A DNA stretch of 64,000 nucleotides from Arthrobacter_N sp051262515 (GCF_051262515.1 NZ_JBIMER010000003.1:62001-126000), one strand, 5' to 3'; numbered from the stretch's first letter, positions 23,976 through 33,194 are shown. The notes: generated by a model not told the origin, from the letters alone. Translations and numbers: made by a program.

Positions 23976-25121
23976 ATGACAGGACGTCCCGTTCCCCCCA
24001 GCCCCTCGGCCATGGCGCAACTGCGCACGGCCGCCCCCGTGACGGTCGGCGCCTCCGGCGTCGCCACGCCCGGCGGCGTGCTGGAGCCGGTCTTGATTTC
24101 GCGTCGCGCGCCGCTGGAGGACGACGTCGTCATCGACATCGACTTCTGCGGCCTCTGCCACTCCGACGTCCACGCGTCCCGCGGGGAATGGGGCGCACGC
24201 CAACTCCCGCTCGTGCCCGGGCACGAGATCGTCGGGCGGGTGGCCGCCGTCGGCTCCGCCGTCGCACGCTTCTCCGTGGGCCAGCGCGTCGGCGTCGGAT
24301 GCCTCGTGGATTCCTGCCGCGAGTGCGGCGCGTGCCGCGGGGGCTTGGAGCAGTACTGCGAAAACGGCGCCACCGGCACCTACGGGGCGACCGACTGCCG
24401 CACCGGCGAATATACCCAGGGCGGCTACTCCACATCCATCGTGGTCAACGAGGGCTTTGTCCTGAACATCCCCGTCTCGCTCGATCCGGCCGCCGCGGCG
24501 CCGCTGCTCTGCGCGGGGATCACCACCTTTTCCCCGCTGCGGCACTTCGGCGCAAAGGCCGGGGACGCCGTCGGGGTGGTGGGACTCGGGGGCCTCGGGC
24601 ACATGGGGGTCAAGATCGCCAAGGCCATGGGCTGCACGGTCACGGTGTTCACCACCAGCGCCGCGAAGCGCGGGGCGGCCGCCGAACTGGGCGCGGACCG
24701 CGTCGTCGTCTCCACGGACGACGGCGAAATGGCGGGCGCCAGGGACAGCCTGGACCTCATACTGGACACGGTCGCCGCCCCGCACGATCTGGAGCCCTAC
24801 CTCGCCGCGCTCCGCCTGGACGGCGCGCTCGTGCAATTGGGCCTCCCGGCCGGACCGATGCCGCCGGTGAGCCCGGGGCGACTGATACGGCGCCGGCTGC
24901 GCTACGGCGGCTCGATGATCGGCGGCATCGCCGAGACGCAGGAGATGCTGGACTTCTGCGCCGCGCACGACGTCCAGGCGGGCGTCGAAGTGGTGCCGGC
25001 CGGCGGGCTCAACGATGCCTGGGACCGGATGGTCGCGGGTGATGTGAAGTACAGGTTTGTTTTGGACAACTCGACGCTGGGCACGCCGGCGTCGTCCGAG
25101 GCTAGGAGTGATGGCGCATGA
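23976..25121 (+). CDS. Zinc-dependent NAD(P) alcohol dehydrogenase, CAD/YahK-like
   Basis: A 381-residue medium-chain dehydrogenase. Catalytic zinc ligands are in FCGLCHSDVH and GHEIVG, and the structural zinc site in CRECGACRGGLEQYC. The Rossmann motif is GLGGLGHMGVK. GTYG, GGYST and the Ser-rich active site place it with the cinnamyl-alcohol-dehydrogenase-like aldehyde reductases (YahK/AdhC), usually NADPH-dependent and broad in substrate. The physiological aldehyde is unknown. The first 15 residues are atypical. Its stop overlaps the HIT gene start by 4 nt. Confidence 0.88.
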   Translation: MTGRPVPPSPSAMAQLRTAAPVTVGASGVATPGGVLEPVLISRRAPLEDDVVIDIDFCGLCHSDVHASRGEWGARQLPLVPGHEIVGRVAAVGSAVARFSVGQRVGVGCLVDSCRECGACRGGLEQYCENGATGTYGATDCRTGEYTQGGYSTSIVVNEGFVLNIPVSLDPAAAAPLLCAGITTFSPLRHFGAKAGDAVGVVGLGGLGHMGVKIAKAMGCTVTVFTTSAAKRGAAAELGADRVVVSTDDGEMAGARDSLDLILDTVAAPHDLEPYLAALRLDGALVQLGLPAGPMPPVSPGRLIRRRLRYGGSMIGGIAETQEMLDFCAAHDVQAGVEVVPAGGLNDAWDRMVAGDVKYRFVLDNSTLGTPASSEARSDGA

Positions 25122-25546
25122 GTACCCTCTTCACCAAGATCATCGACGGGGAGCTGCCCGGCCGGTTCGTGTGGAAGGACGCCGACGCCGTCGCGTTCCT
25201 GTCCATCGGCCCGATCACCGACGGCCACGTGCTGGTGGTCCCGCGCCGCGAGGTCGACGCCTGGACGGACGCGGAACCGGCGCTGGTGGCGCACGTGGTT
25301 GAGGTGGCGCGGATCATCGGCCGCGCGCAGGTGCGGGTGTTCGGGGCCGAACGCGCCGGCCTCATGGTGGCCGGCTTCGAGGTGCCCCACATGCACGTGC
25401 ACGTGTGGCCGACGAACTCGTTGGCGGATTTCGACCTCTCCCGCGCGGACAGCGACCCGGACCCGGGAGGTCTCGACGCGAACGCCGACCGCCTCCGCGT
25501 GGCGCTGCGCGAGGACGGCCACGCGGACAATATCCCCGCGGAGTAG
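25118..25546 (+). CDS. HIT family nucleotide-binding hydrolase
   Basis: A 142-residue histidine-triad protein. The active-site motif is PHMHVHVWP near residues 89-97, and the N-terminal FTKIIDGELPGRFVWKD is typical. HIT proteins hydrolyse or transfer nucleoside phosphoramidates and related adducts; the exact substrate cannot be told. It overlaps the alcohol dehydrogenase gene by 4 nt (ATGA) and should be cotranscribed. A long hairpin follows before the convergent hrpA. Confidence 0.9.
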   Translation: MSTLFTKIIDGELPGRFVWKDADAVAFLSIGPITDGHVLVVPRREVDAWTDAEPALVAHVVEVARIIGRAQVRVFGAERAGLMVAGFEVPHMHVHVWPTNSLADFDLSRADSDPDPGGLDANADRLRVALREDGHADNIPAE

Positions 25547-25569
25547 ACCCGTCCCGCCCCCACCCCGCG

Positions 25570-25614
25570 AAGTGGACATTACCGCGGTTAACTAACCCCC
25601 GGTAATGTCCACTT
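25570..25614. repeat. Perfect 15-bp inverted repeat with a nested hairpin
   Basis: AAGTGGACATTACCG (25570-25584) is matched perfectly by its complement at 25600-25614. The 15-nt loop holds a second small palindrome, GGTTA-AC-TAACC. There is no T tract. It separates convergent HIT and hrpA genes, so it may act as a bidirectional terminator or be a dispersed intergenic repeat. Confidence 0.85.
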
Positions 25615-25651
25615 CCGGTGGTTAGGTGGGCGGGGTGGGGAGGCCGCGGTG

Positions 25652-28600
25652 CTAGGCCTTTGCCGCGGCGCGGAGGGCCGTGCGGATTCGCTTTTCCGAC
25701 ACCGAGAACGCGGTCCCCAGCTCCTGGGCGAACAGGCTGACCCGCAGTTCCTCGATCATCCACTTGACGCTGGCGAGCGAGGCCGGTGTCCGCGCGCCCG
25801 GAACCAGGGCTTCGAGTGCGGCGTCGTATTCGTCCTCGAGCGCCTGGACCGCGAGCGTCGCCACGTTGTCCCGCGCCACGTTGCCGGCCTCCAGCTTGTC
25901 CAGGCGCTTCTCGATGCCGGACAGGTAGCGCGGGAGCTGCGAGAGCTGGGCGTAGCCGGTCCGCGCGACGAAACCGGGATAGACCAGCTGTCCCAGGTGC
26001 GTGCGGATGTCGCCGAGCGCGTTGACCAGGGCCAAGCTGGAAGCGGATTTGATCCGCTTTTCGATCCGGCGGGCGGAGGACAGCACGCGCTCCACCACGG
26101 CCGTCACGGTGAACATCGTGTCGATCAGCTCGGCACGCACCGACTCGAAGAGGTCCAGGAAGGCCTCGCGGGTGAACGGCAACTCGGCCGGCACCAGCTT
26201 GTCCACGGCCGCCAGGGTGCAGTCCTCGATCAGCGACGCGACCGAGCCGTGCGGATTCTGCGTGAAGACCAGCTTCTCCGTGTTGTTGAGATGGTCCAGG
26301 ACGTAGCGCGCGGGCGAGGGCACCTTGAGCAGAAAAATGCGGACGACGCCGGAGCGGTGCGCGGCGAGCTGCTCGGCCTCGTCGCGGAACACCGTCAGGG
26401 ACGCGGTGGCCCCGGCATCCACCAAGGCGGGATACGCGGTGACCCGCTGGCCCATGATGTTGGTGACGACCTGGCGCTCGATCGTCCCCGCGGCGCCGAG
26501 GTCCTCCGGCCAGTCCGTTAGGCCGGTGCGCTCCCAGCGCGCGGCGGCGGCCCGGTTCGCCTCCGCGGCCGACGCCGGAGCCGCTGTCGTCCGGGAGGGC
26601 TCCCCGGCGCGATCCGCGCCACGAGGGGTGGGGCCGGGTGAATCCGTGCCCGGGGCGGCGGACACCGACCGGGCACCCGCGGCGACCAGGCGTTCTGAGC
26701 CGGCGCCGAGGGACTCCGCCAGCGCCTGCCGGTTCTCCGCGGCCAGCGTCTCCTGCAGGCGCGCGAGGTCCTTCGACTCGTCGAGGACGCGCGCGGTCGA
26801 GTCCACCACCTGGAACGAGGGCAACAGGTGGGCGGGAACCGCGCCCCAGTTCCACGACCCCGGCGGTATCACGTGCCCCTTGAGCCGGCGCAGGGCCAAC
26901 TCGAGCGATCCCTCCACGGGGTCGGTGGCCGGATCGAAGTCGCGGGCTAGGATCTCGACCGCCTGCCGCGCCACGTCGGGGGCGGGGACGAAGTTCTTGC
27001 GGACCTGCTTCGGGAGCGACTTGATCAGCGCCGTGACCAGTTCGGTGCGCAATCCCGGGATCTGCCAGCGGAAGACGTCCGGATCCAACTGGTTCAGGAA
27101 CAAGACGGGAACCCGCACCGTCACGCCGTCGGACTCGCCGGCGCCCGCGGCCGGATTGAACTCGTAGGAGAGATCCAGGTCCAGCGTCCCGTGGCGCCAC
27201 GTGCGGGGGTACGCGTCGACGTCGAGCTCTTCGGCGTCGGCCTGCAGCAACGCGTCGGGGTCGAAGTCCAGCAGCGCCTCATCGTCGCGTCGGGCCTGTT
27301 TCCACCAGCGGTCGAAGTGGCGCTCGGACACGACGTCGGCGCCCACGCGCGCGTCGTAGAACTCGAAAAGGTCCTCGTCCGAGGCGCGCAGGTCGCGCCG
27401 GCGCATGCGCGTCTCAAGCTCCTCGATGTCCGCCAGAAGCCGGCGGTTCCGGTGGAAGAACTTGTGGTGGGTTTTCCAATCGCCTTCCACCAGCGCGTTG
27501 CGGATGAACAACTCGCGGCTGAGCTCCGGGTCCACGCGGCCGTACTGGATCCGGCGGCTGGGAACGACGGGCACCCCGTAGAGGGTGACCTTCTCGTAGC
27601 CCATCACGGAGCCCATGCGCCGGGACCAGTGCGGCTCCGAATACGAGCGCTTGACCAGGTGCCCGGCGACCTCCTCCACCCAGAGCGGATCGAAGCGGGC
27701 GGCGGTGCGTGCCCAGAGCCGGCTGGTCTCGACGAGCTCCGCGGCCATGACCCAGTCCGGCGACTTCTTGAAAAGGGCGGAACCGGGGAACACCGAGAAG
27801 CGTGTCCCGCGGGCTCCGGCGTACTCGCGTTTGCGCTCGTCGTAGGCGCCGATGTGGCTCAGCAGGCCGGCGAGGAGGCTGGTGTGTATTTCGCGCTCCA
27901 GCCCCACCGGGTCCACGGGACCGGTGGACAGCGTGACGCCGAGCGGCTTGGCGAGCTGCCGTAGCTGCGCGAAGAGATCCTGCCACTCGCGCACCCGGAG
28001 GTAGTTGATGAACTCGTTGCGGCACAGCCTCCGGAACGCGGAGGAGGAGAGCTCCTTCTGCTGTTCCTGCAGATAGCGCCAGAGGTTGAGGTATCCGGTG
28101 AAATCGGACTTCTCGTCCGAGAACCGCTTGTGCAGCTCGTTGGCCCGTTCCCGTTTGCCCGTCTCCAGCGACGGCCGCTCGCGCGGGTCCTGGATGGTGA
28201 GGGCGGCGGCGAGAACCATGACCTCCTTCGCGCAGCCGCGCTTCCCGGCCTCGACGATCATGCGGCCGAGCCGCACGTCCACGGGCAACTGCGCGAGCTG
28301 GCGTCCGACGGCGGTGATCCCGGCGTCGCGGTCCTCGCCGACGGCGCCCAGTTCGCGCAGCAGCGTCACGCCGTCGTTCACCGCCTTGGCCTCCGGCGGT
28401 TCGACGAAGGGGAAATCGGCGACGTCCTTCGGCGCCTTGACGACGCCGATGGCCGCCATTTGGAGGATGACGGCGGCCAGGTTCGTGCGCAGGATCTCGG
28501 GATCAGTGAACTCGGGGCGGGAGGCGTAGTCGTCCTCGGAGTAGAGCCGGATGGCGATGCCGTCGCTCACGCGGCCGCAGCGGCCCGACCGCTGGTTGGC

Positions 28601-29671
28601 GCTGGCCTGGGACACCCGTTCGATGGGCAGGCGCTGGACCTTGGTGCGGTGCGAATACCGCGAGATGCGGGCCGTGCCGGTGTCGATGACGTATTTGATG
28701 CCGGGCACCGTCAGGGACGTCTCGGCGACGTTCGTGGCCAGCACGATCCGCCGCTTGGAGCCGGGGTGGAAGACCTGATGCTGCTCCGCGAGGCTGAGCC
28801 GGGCGAAGAGCGGCAGGATCTCGGTGCCGGCGAGGCGCTTGTTCGTCTGGACCCGCGCGCGCAGGGCCTCGGCCGCGTCCCTGATCTCGCGTTCGCCCGA
28901 GAAGAACACCAGGATGTCGCCGTGCGCCTCGAGCGCGAGTTCGTCGACCGCGTCGCACACCGCGTCCAGTGGGTCGCGGTCCTCTTCGGCGGCGTGGTCA
29001 GGATCCAGCTCGTCCGGGTCCAGGCCCTCCGCGGGATTCAACGGGCGGTAGCGGATCTCGACCGGGAAGGTGCGCCCGGACACCTCGATGATCGGCGCCG
29101 GCTCGATCTCCGGGGCGCCGTCCACCGAGCGGCCGGTCTCCCTGCCGAAGTGCCGGGCGAAGCGCCCGGGATCGATGGTGGCGGAGGTGATGACGATCTT
29201 GAGGTCCGGCCGGCGCGGAAGGATGCGACGCAGGTAGCCCAGTAGGAAATCGATGTTCAGGCTGCGTTCGTGGGCCTCGTCGATGATGATGGCGTTGTAG
29301 CGCCTTAAGAGCCTGTCGTGCCGGATCTCCGCGAGGAGGATGCCGTCGGTCATGATCTTGAGCCGGGTGGCGCGGGAGACCTCGCCGGTGAAGCGGACGT
29401 GGAATCCGACCTCCTGGCCGATTTCACTGCCCAGCTCCTCCGCGATGCGTTCGGCGACCGTGCGGGCGGCCAGACGCCGGGGCTGCGTGTGGCCGATCAT
29501 GCCGTCGTCGCCGAATCCCAGTTCCAGCAGCATCTTGGGCAGCTGCGTCGTTTTGCCCGAGCCGGTTTCGCCGGCGACGACCACCACCTGGTTGCCGCGG
29601 ATGGCCTCCATGATGTCCTCGCGCCGGGCGCTGACGGGAAGGGCCTCGGGATATGTAATGGTGACTGCCAT
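25652..29671 (-). CDS. hrpA: ATP-dependent RNA helicase HrpA
   Basis: A 1339-residue DEAH-box helicase. Motif I is GETGSGKT (34-41), motif II DEAH, and motif VI falls in NQRSGRCGRV. HA2 and OB-fold regions and a long C-terminal DUF3418 region follow, the usual HrpA build of about 1300 residues. HrpA proteins resolve stalled ribosomes or structured RNA in E. coli. A Pro/Ala-rich insertion (about 1000-1045) interrupts the DUF3418 region. The ATG at 29671 has no clear Shine-Dalgarno; a TAGACT box lies 10 nt upstream. It stands alone, divergent from an ABC importer operon. Confidence 0.94.
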   Translation of the reverse strand: MAVTITYPEALPVSARREDIMEAIRGNQVVVVAGETGSGKTTQLPKMLLELGFGDDGMIGHTQPRRLAARTVAERIAEELGSEIGQEVGFHVRFTGEVSRATRLKIMTDGILLAEIRHDRLLRRYNAIIIDEAHERSLNIDFLLGYLRRILPRRPDLKIVITSATIDPGRFARHFGRETGRSVDGAPEIEPAPIIEVSGRTFPVEIRYRPLNPAEGLDPDELDPDHAAEEDRDPLDAVCDAVDELALEAHGDILVFFSGEREIRDAAEALRARVQTNKRLAGTEILPLFARLSLAEQHQVFHPGSKRRIVLATNVAETSLTVPGIKYVIDTGTARISRYSHRTKVQRLPIERVSQASANQRSGRCGRVSDGIAIRLYSEDDYASRPEFTDPEILRTNLAAVILQMAAIGVVKAPKDVADFPFVEPPEAKAVNDGVTLLRELGAVGEDRDAGITAVGRQLAQLPVDVRLGRMIVEAGKRGCAKEVMVLAAALTIQDPRERPSLETGKRERANELHKRFSDEKSDFTGYLNLWRYLQEQQKELSSSAFRRLCRNEFINYLRVREWQDLFAQLRQLAKPLGVTLSTGPVDPVGLEREIHTSLLAGLLSHIGAYDERKREYAGARGTRFSVFPGSALFKKSPDWVMAAELVETSRLWARTAARFDPLWVEEVAGHLVKRSYSEPHWSRRMGSVMGYEKVTLYGVPVVPSRRIQYGRVDPELSRELFIRNALVEGDWKTHHKFFHRNRRLLADIEELETRMRRRDLRASDEDLFEFYDARVGADVVSERHFDRWWKQARRDDEALLDFDPDALLQADAEELDVDAYPRTWRHGTLDLDLSYEFNPAAGAGESDGVTVRVPVLFLNQLDPDVFRWQIPGLRTELVTALIKSLPKQVRKNFVPAPDVARQAVEILARDFDPATDPVEGSLELALRRLKGHVIPPGSWNWGAVPAHLLPSFQVVDSTARVLDESKDLARLQETLAAENRQALAESLGAGSERLVAAGARSVSAAPGTDSPGPTPRGADRAGEPSRTTAAPASAAEANRAAAARWERTGLTDWPEDLGAAGTIERQVVTNIMGQRVTAYPALVDAGATASLTVFRDEAEQLAAHRSGVVRIFLLKVPSPARYVLDHLNNTEKLVFTQNPHGSVASLIEDCTLAAVDKLVPAELPFTREAFLDLFESVRAELIDTMFTVTAVVERVLSSARRIEKRIKSASSLALVNALGDIRTHLGQLVYPGFVARTGYAQLSQLPRYLSGIEKRLDKLEAGNVARDNVATLAVQALEDEYDAALEALVPGARTPASLASVKWMIEELRVSLFAQELGTAFSVSEKRIRTALRAAAKA

Positions 29672-29681
29672 GGTGGGTTCC

Positions 29682-29687
29682 AGTCTA
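29682..29687 (-). promoter_or_regulatory. Likely -10 box of hrpA
   Basis: TAGACT on the minus strand ends 10 nt before the hrpA ATG, predicting a leader of only a few bases. Confidence 0.45.
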
Positions 29688-29851
29688 GTGCCGAAGCCGG
29701 GGCGGACCCGGGCGGCCGACGGGCGCCGCCCCAGGACGCCACCCGCCGGAGTTTCCCGAATACGAAACCGCGCTAATCTTGTCCAAGACGGTCCATTTGT
29801 CTTCGAAGTCGCGGAAATCCCCGCGCTGCGTCCATCCGCGGGACGCGGGGT

Positions 29852-29882
29852 TGGACAATGTGACTTGATTCACAGGTACTAT
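29852..29882 (+). promoter_or_regulatory. Promoter with perfect CRP/GlxR-type site before the TrpXYZ-like importer
   Basis: TGTGA-N6-TCACA (29859-29874) is a perfect match to the CRP/GlxR consensus. It sits between a TGGACA -35-like hexamer (29852-29857) and a TACTAT -10-like hexamer (29877-29882). This position favours repression. Downstream the leader is about 125 nt and ends in GAAAGGAA before the lipoprotein ATG. The rest of the 343-nt hrpA-importer gap shows no gene. Confidence 0.65.
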
Positions 29883-30014
29883 CGTCGTGCCGGTGTAAAT
29901 GGCCCGTCAAATCAACCGACCGCCCCATCACCCGCACCAGACCCCGGGCCACGCGACGCGCACCAAGGACGACCGCGCCGCGTGAGACACCCGCATGTTG
30001 CGAAAGGAACTTCC

Positions 30015-31019
30015 ATGAAATCCCTCCATAAGGCCAAGCTGGCCACCGGCCTCGTTGCCACCGCGCTCCTCGCCACGGCCTGCGGCGGCGGCGCTTCGAC
30101 GGATGACGCCGCCTCCGGCGAGTCCGTGAAGGTGGGCATCACTCAGTACGTCACGCACGCCTCGCTCGACGCGACCAGGGAGGGCTTCAAGCAGGCCCTC
30201 ACGGACGCCGGCTACACCGGCGACAGCCTGGTCCTGGACGAGCAGAACGCCCAGGCCGACGCGGCGACCAACACCGCGATCGCGGGCAAGTTCGCCTCCG
30301 ACGGGTTGGACCTCGTGCTGGCCATCGCCACGCCGAGCGCCCAAGCGGCCGTGCAGGCCGTCGCTGACGTCCCGATCCTCTTCACCGCCGTGACCGATCC
30401 GGTCGCCGCCGACCTGGTCGACTCCATGGAGACACCCGGCGGAAACGCCACGGGCACTTCCGACGGCGTGCCGGACGACGTCGTCGTGCAGCAGCTCGAG
30501 CTCATCAAGGAGCTCAACCCGGACGCGAAGAGCATCGGAATCGTCTACTCCTCCGGCGAGGTGAACTCCGAGGTGCAGGTCGACGCCGTCAAGGAGGCCG
30601 CCTCCGGTCTCGGCCTCGAGGTCAAGGAGGCCACCGTCAGCGTCGCCGGCGAGGTCCAGCAGGCCGCACAGTCGCTGGACGTGGACGCGTTCTACATCCC
30701 CACCGACAACAACGTGGTCTCCGCGCTTTCATCGCTCATCCAGGTCGCGGAAAGCAAGAAGATCCTGACGATCGCCGCCGAGGGCGATTCGGTGCGCAAC
30801 GGCGCCGTGGCGACCTGGGGCATCGACTACGAGAAGCTGGGCTACCAGACCGGCGAGATGGCCGTGAAGATCCTCAACGGCGAGGCCGAGCCGGCCGACA
30901 TGCCCGTGGAGACCCAGACCACGATGAACCTGTACGTGAACGAGGCTGCGGCGGAGCGCATGGGCGTCGAACTTCCCGAGGGCTTCCTCGAGAAGGCCGA
31001 CGTCGAAATCACCGAGTAG
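30015..31019 (+). CDS. ABC transporter substrate-binding lipoprotein (TrpX-like)
   Basis: A 334-residue type I periplasmic-binding-fold lipoprotein of the ABC_sub_bind family (PF04392). The signal peptide ends at ATAC (Cys23), followed by a Gly/Ser/Asp-rich linker. Matching features include VKVGITQYVTHASLDATREGF, ILFTAVTDPVAADLV and FYIPTDNNVVSAL. Relatives in streptococci (TrpXYZ) take up tryptophan or other aromatic amino acids, but specificities vary, so the ligand is unproven. GAAAGGAA precedes the ATG. It is first in a three-gene operon. Confidence 0.88.
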   Translation: MKSLHKAKLATGLVATALLATACGGGASTDDAASGESVKVGITQYVTHASLDATREGFKQALTDAGYTGDSLVLDEQNAQADAATNTAIAGKFASDGLDLVLAIATPSAQAAVQAVADVPILFTAVTDPVAADLVDSMETPGGNATGTSDGVPDDVVVQQLELIKELNPDAKSIGIVYSSGEVNSEVQVDAVKEAASGLGLEVKEATVSVAGEVQQAAQSLDVDAFYIPTDNNVVSALSSLIQVAESKKILTIAAEGDSVRNGAVATWGIDYEKLGYQTGEMAVKILNGEAEPADMPVETQTTMNLYVNEAAAERMGVELPEGFLEKADVEITE

Positions 31020-31043
31020 CCGGCGCGCCGCCAAGCCCGACAC

Positions 31044-31072
31044 GGGGCCGGCCGGACAACCCGGCCGGCCCC
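31044..31072 (+). other. Intercistronic hairpin after the lipoprotein gene
   Basis: GGGGCCGGCCGG pairs perfectly with CCGGCCGGCCCC around ACAAC, with no T tract. It probably protects the upstream mRNA end or attenuates read-through, so that more lipoprotein than permease is made. Confidence 0.6.
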
Positions 31073-31105
31073 GCTCCACTCCTACAGAAACCAAGGTCAC
31101 CACCT

Positions 31106-32008
31106 ATGATCACCGCGGTTGAACTGGGCCTGATCTACGCGATCATGGCGCTGGGGGTCTACCTGACCTTCCGCATCCTGGACTTTCCCGACCTGACCGT
31201 CGACGGCTCCTTCACCACCGGTGCGGCCGTCGCCGCGACCGGCATCATCAACGGCGTGCCGCCGCTGCTCGCCACGCTCATCGCGTTCGCGGCGGGCATG
31301 GCCGCCGGCATCGTCACCGGCCTGTTGCACACCAAGGGCCGGATCAACGGCCTGCTCGCCGGCATCCTGACCATGATCGCCCTCTACTCCATCAACCTGC
31401 GCATCATGGGCAAGGCCAACCTGCCGCTGCTGCGCGAGGACACGCTGCTCAGCCCGCTGCGCGAGGGCGGTTTCATGGGCAGCTGGCTCTCCATCCTGAT
31501 GTTCGCGGTGCTCGCGCTCGTCGTGAAGCTCGTCTTGGACTGGTTCCTGCACACCGACGTGGGCCTGGCCATGCAGGCGACGGGCGACAACGAGGAGATG
31601 ATCCGCAGCTTCGGCGCCTCGACCGACAACCAGAAGATCCTGGGCCTCGCCTTGTCCAACGGGCTGGTCGCCGTGTGCGGCGCGTTCATCGCGCAGTACC
31701 AGGGTTTCGCGGACATCGGCATGGGGATCGGACTCATCCTCGCCGGGCTCGCCTCCGTCATTATCGGGCAGGCCATCTTCGGCACGCGCCTGGTCGTCAT
31801 CGCCACCTTCGCCGTCGTGCTGGGTTCGGTGCTCTACCGCGTCGTCATCCAGCTCGCGCTGGAGGCGGGTCTCCAGCCGAACGACATGAAGCTGATCTCC
31901 GCCGTCCTGGTGGTGCTCGCGCTGATCCTTCCGCAATGGAGCGGGTTCAGGAAGCTGGGAGCCCGGATGGGAACGGCCAAGCCGGAAAAGAAGGGGGCGG
32001 TGGCCTAG
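31106..32008 (+). CDS. ABC transporter permease (TrpY-like)
   Basis: A 300-residue BPD_transp_2-type permease with about eight to nine membrane segments. The opening MALGVYLTFRILDFPDLTVDGSF is the signature of the TrpY/YufQ-like group paired with ABC_sub_bind lipoproteins. It forms the membrane channel of the importer. The C-terminus is Lys-rich and cytoplasmic. The gene lies 86 nt after the lipoprotein gene, with a hairpin between, and 2 nt before the ATPase gene. Confidence 0.9.
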   Translation: MITAVELGLIYAIMALGVYLTFRILDFPDLTVDGSFTTGAAVAATGIINGVPPLLATLIAFAAGMAAGIVTGLLHTKGRINGLLAGILTMIALYSINLRIMGKANLPLLREDTLLSPLREGGFMGSWLSILMFAVLALVVKLVLDWFLHTDVGLAMQATGDNEEMIRSFGASTDNQKILGLALSNGLVAVCGAFIAQYQGFADIGMGIGLILAGLASVIIGQAIFGTRLVVIATFAVVLGSVLYRVVIQLALEAGLQPNDMKLISAVLVVLALILPQWSGFRKLGARMGTAKPEKKGAVA

Positions 32009-32010
32009 CC

Positions 32011-32802
32011 ATGCTGGACATCACCAATGTGAACAAGACGTTCTTCCCGGGAACGGTCAACGAACGCAAGGCCCTGCGCGGCATCGACCTCCACCTCTCG
32101 TCGGGGGAGTTCGTGACCGTGATCGGCTCCAACGGCGCCGGCAAGTCGACCGTCCTGAACATCACCTCGGGCAAGATGCGCCCGGACGCCGGGACGGTCT
32201 TCATCGACGGAAAGGACGTCACGAAGCTGCCCGACCACCGCCGCGCGCAGTACATCGGGCGCGTGTTCCAGGACCCGATGGCGGGGACCGCGCCCACCAT
32301 GAGCATCGAGCAGAACATGTCGATGGCGCTCGAGCGGGGCCGGCGCCGCGGCCTCGGCATGGGGGTCACCAAGGCCAAGCGCGAGCGGTTCCGCGAGGAG
32401 CTCAAGTCCCTGGAGCTGGGCCTCGAGGACCGGCTGAAGGCCAAGGTCGGTCTGCTCTCGGGCGGCCAGCGGCAGGCCCTGTCGCTACTCATGGCGACGT
32501 TCAGCGGGCCCAAGATCCTGCTGCTGGACGAGCACACCGCGGCGCTGGACCCCCAGCGCGCCGCACTCGTCTCGCGGCTCACCGCGGAGACCGTTGACCG
32601 CTTCGGCCTGACCACCCTGATGGTCACGCACAACATGGAGCAGGCGCTGCGCCTGGGAACCCGGCTGGTCATGATGCACGATGGCCGGATCATTCTGGAC
32701 CTGGACCGGGAGCAGAAGTCCAAGATGACGGTCCAGGGGCTGCTGGCGGAGTTCGAGAAGATCAAGGGCGCGCAACTCGACGACCGCACCATGCTCCAGT
32801 AG
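32011..32802 (+). CDS. ABC transporter ATP-binding protein (TrpZ-like)
   Basis: A 263-residue ABC ATPase with Walker A GSNGAGKST, signature LSGGQRQAL, Walker B LLLDEHTAALD (His in place of the usual Pro after the catalytic Glu, as is common in this subgroup) and THNMEQAL. It completes the TrpXYZ-like importer. The ATG at 32011 follows the permease stop by 2 nt. A strong hairpin closes the operon. Confidence 0.9.
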   Translation: MLDITNVNKTFFPGTVNERKALRGIDLHLSSGEFVTVIGSNGAGKSTVLNITSGKMRPDAGTVFIDGKDVTKLPDHRRAQYIGRVFQDPMAGTAPTMSIEQNMSMALERGRRRGLGMGVTKAKRERFREELKSLELGLEDRLKAKVGLLSGGQRQALSLLMATFSGPKILLLDEHTAALDPQRAALVSRLTAETVDRFGLTTLMVTHNMEQALRLGTRLVMMHDGRIILDLDREQKSKMTVQGLLAEFEKIKGAQLDDRTMLQ

Positions 32803-32814
32803 AAGCGCCGAAGC

Positions 32815-32857
32815 AAACCCGTACGACGCCGGTGCGCCGCCGGCGTCGTACGGGTTT
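32815..32857. terminator. Bidirectional terminator between importer and biotin operons
   Basis: An 18-bp perfect stem, AAACCCGTACGACGCCGG with its complement, and a 7-nt loop. It ends in TTT on either strand and touches the stop codon of the CHY gene, so it can stop both converging transcripts. Confidence 0.85.
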
Positions 32858-33194
32858 ACTTCGTTTCGGGCAGGAGCTCGAAGTAGAGCCCGGCGTGGAG
32901 TTTGCAGCCGGGATTGAACCCCGCGGAACACTCGGGGCAGCGATCGGCGGCCAGGTACCCTGCCACGGTGAGCTCCGCGGAGCACACCCCGCACAGCACG
33001 GCTCGCGCGTGGCGTTCGTCCGCCGGCCACGGCACGGCGGGATGCTGGCCCGGGACGGAGTCGTGGCACAGGTGGCACGGGTAGTACTCGCCGCAGCAGC
33101 GGAAGCGGATGGCGATGACGTCCAGTTCGGTGCGGTAGTGCACGCACCGGGTCTGGGCGTCGACCGTTTGCCCGAGGACGCGCGGGCGGCTCAC
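32856..33194 (-). CDS. CHY zinc-finger protein
   Basis: A 112-residue CHY-type zinc finger. RCVHY near residue 16 starts the motif, followed by CCGEYYPCHLCHD, a CGVC pair, a CPEC pair and a final CKLH. About ten Cys/His ligands would bind two or three zinc ions. Bacterial CHY proteins are poorly characterised. The GTG at 33194 overlaps the ecfT stop by 4 nt, so it is the last gene of the biotin operon rather than an independent gene. A link to biotin transport is not explained by known biology. Confidence 0.85.
   Translation of the reverse strand: MSRPRVLGQTVDAQTRCVHYRTELDVIAIRFRCCGEYYPCHLCHDSVPGQHPAVPWPADERHARAVLCGVCSAELTVAGYLAADRCPECSAGFNPGCKLHAGLYFELLPETK

Noticed and set aside
29899..29985. 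A 28-codon frame in the leader of the TrpXYZ-like operon
   Set aside because: No ribosome-binding site, no run of regulatory codons such as Trp, and no attenuator hairpin after it.
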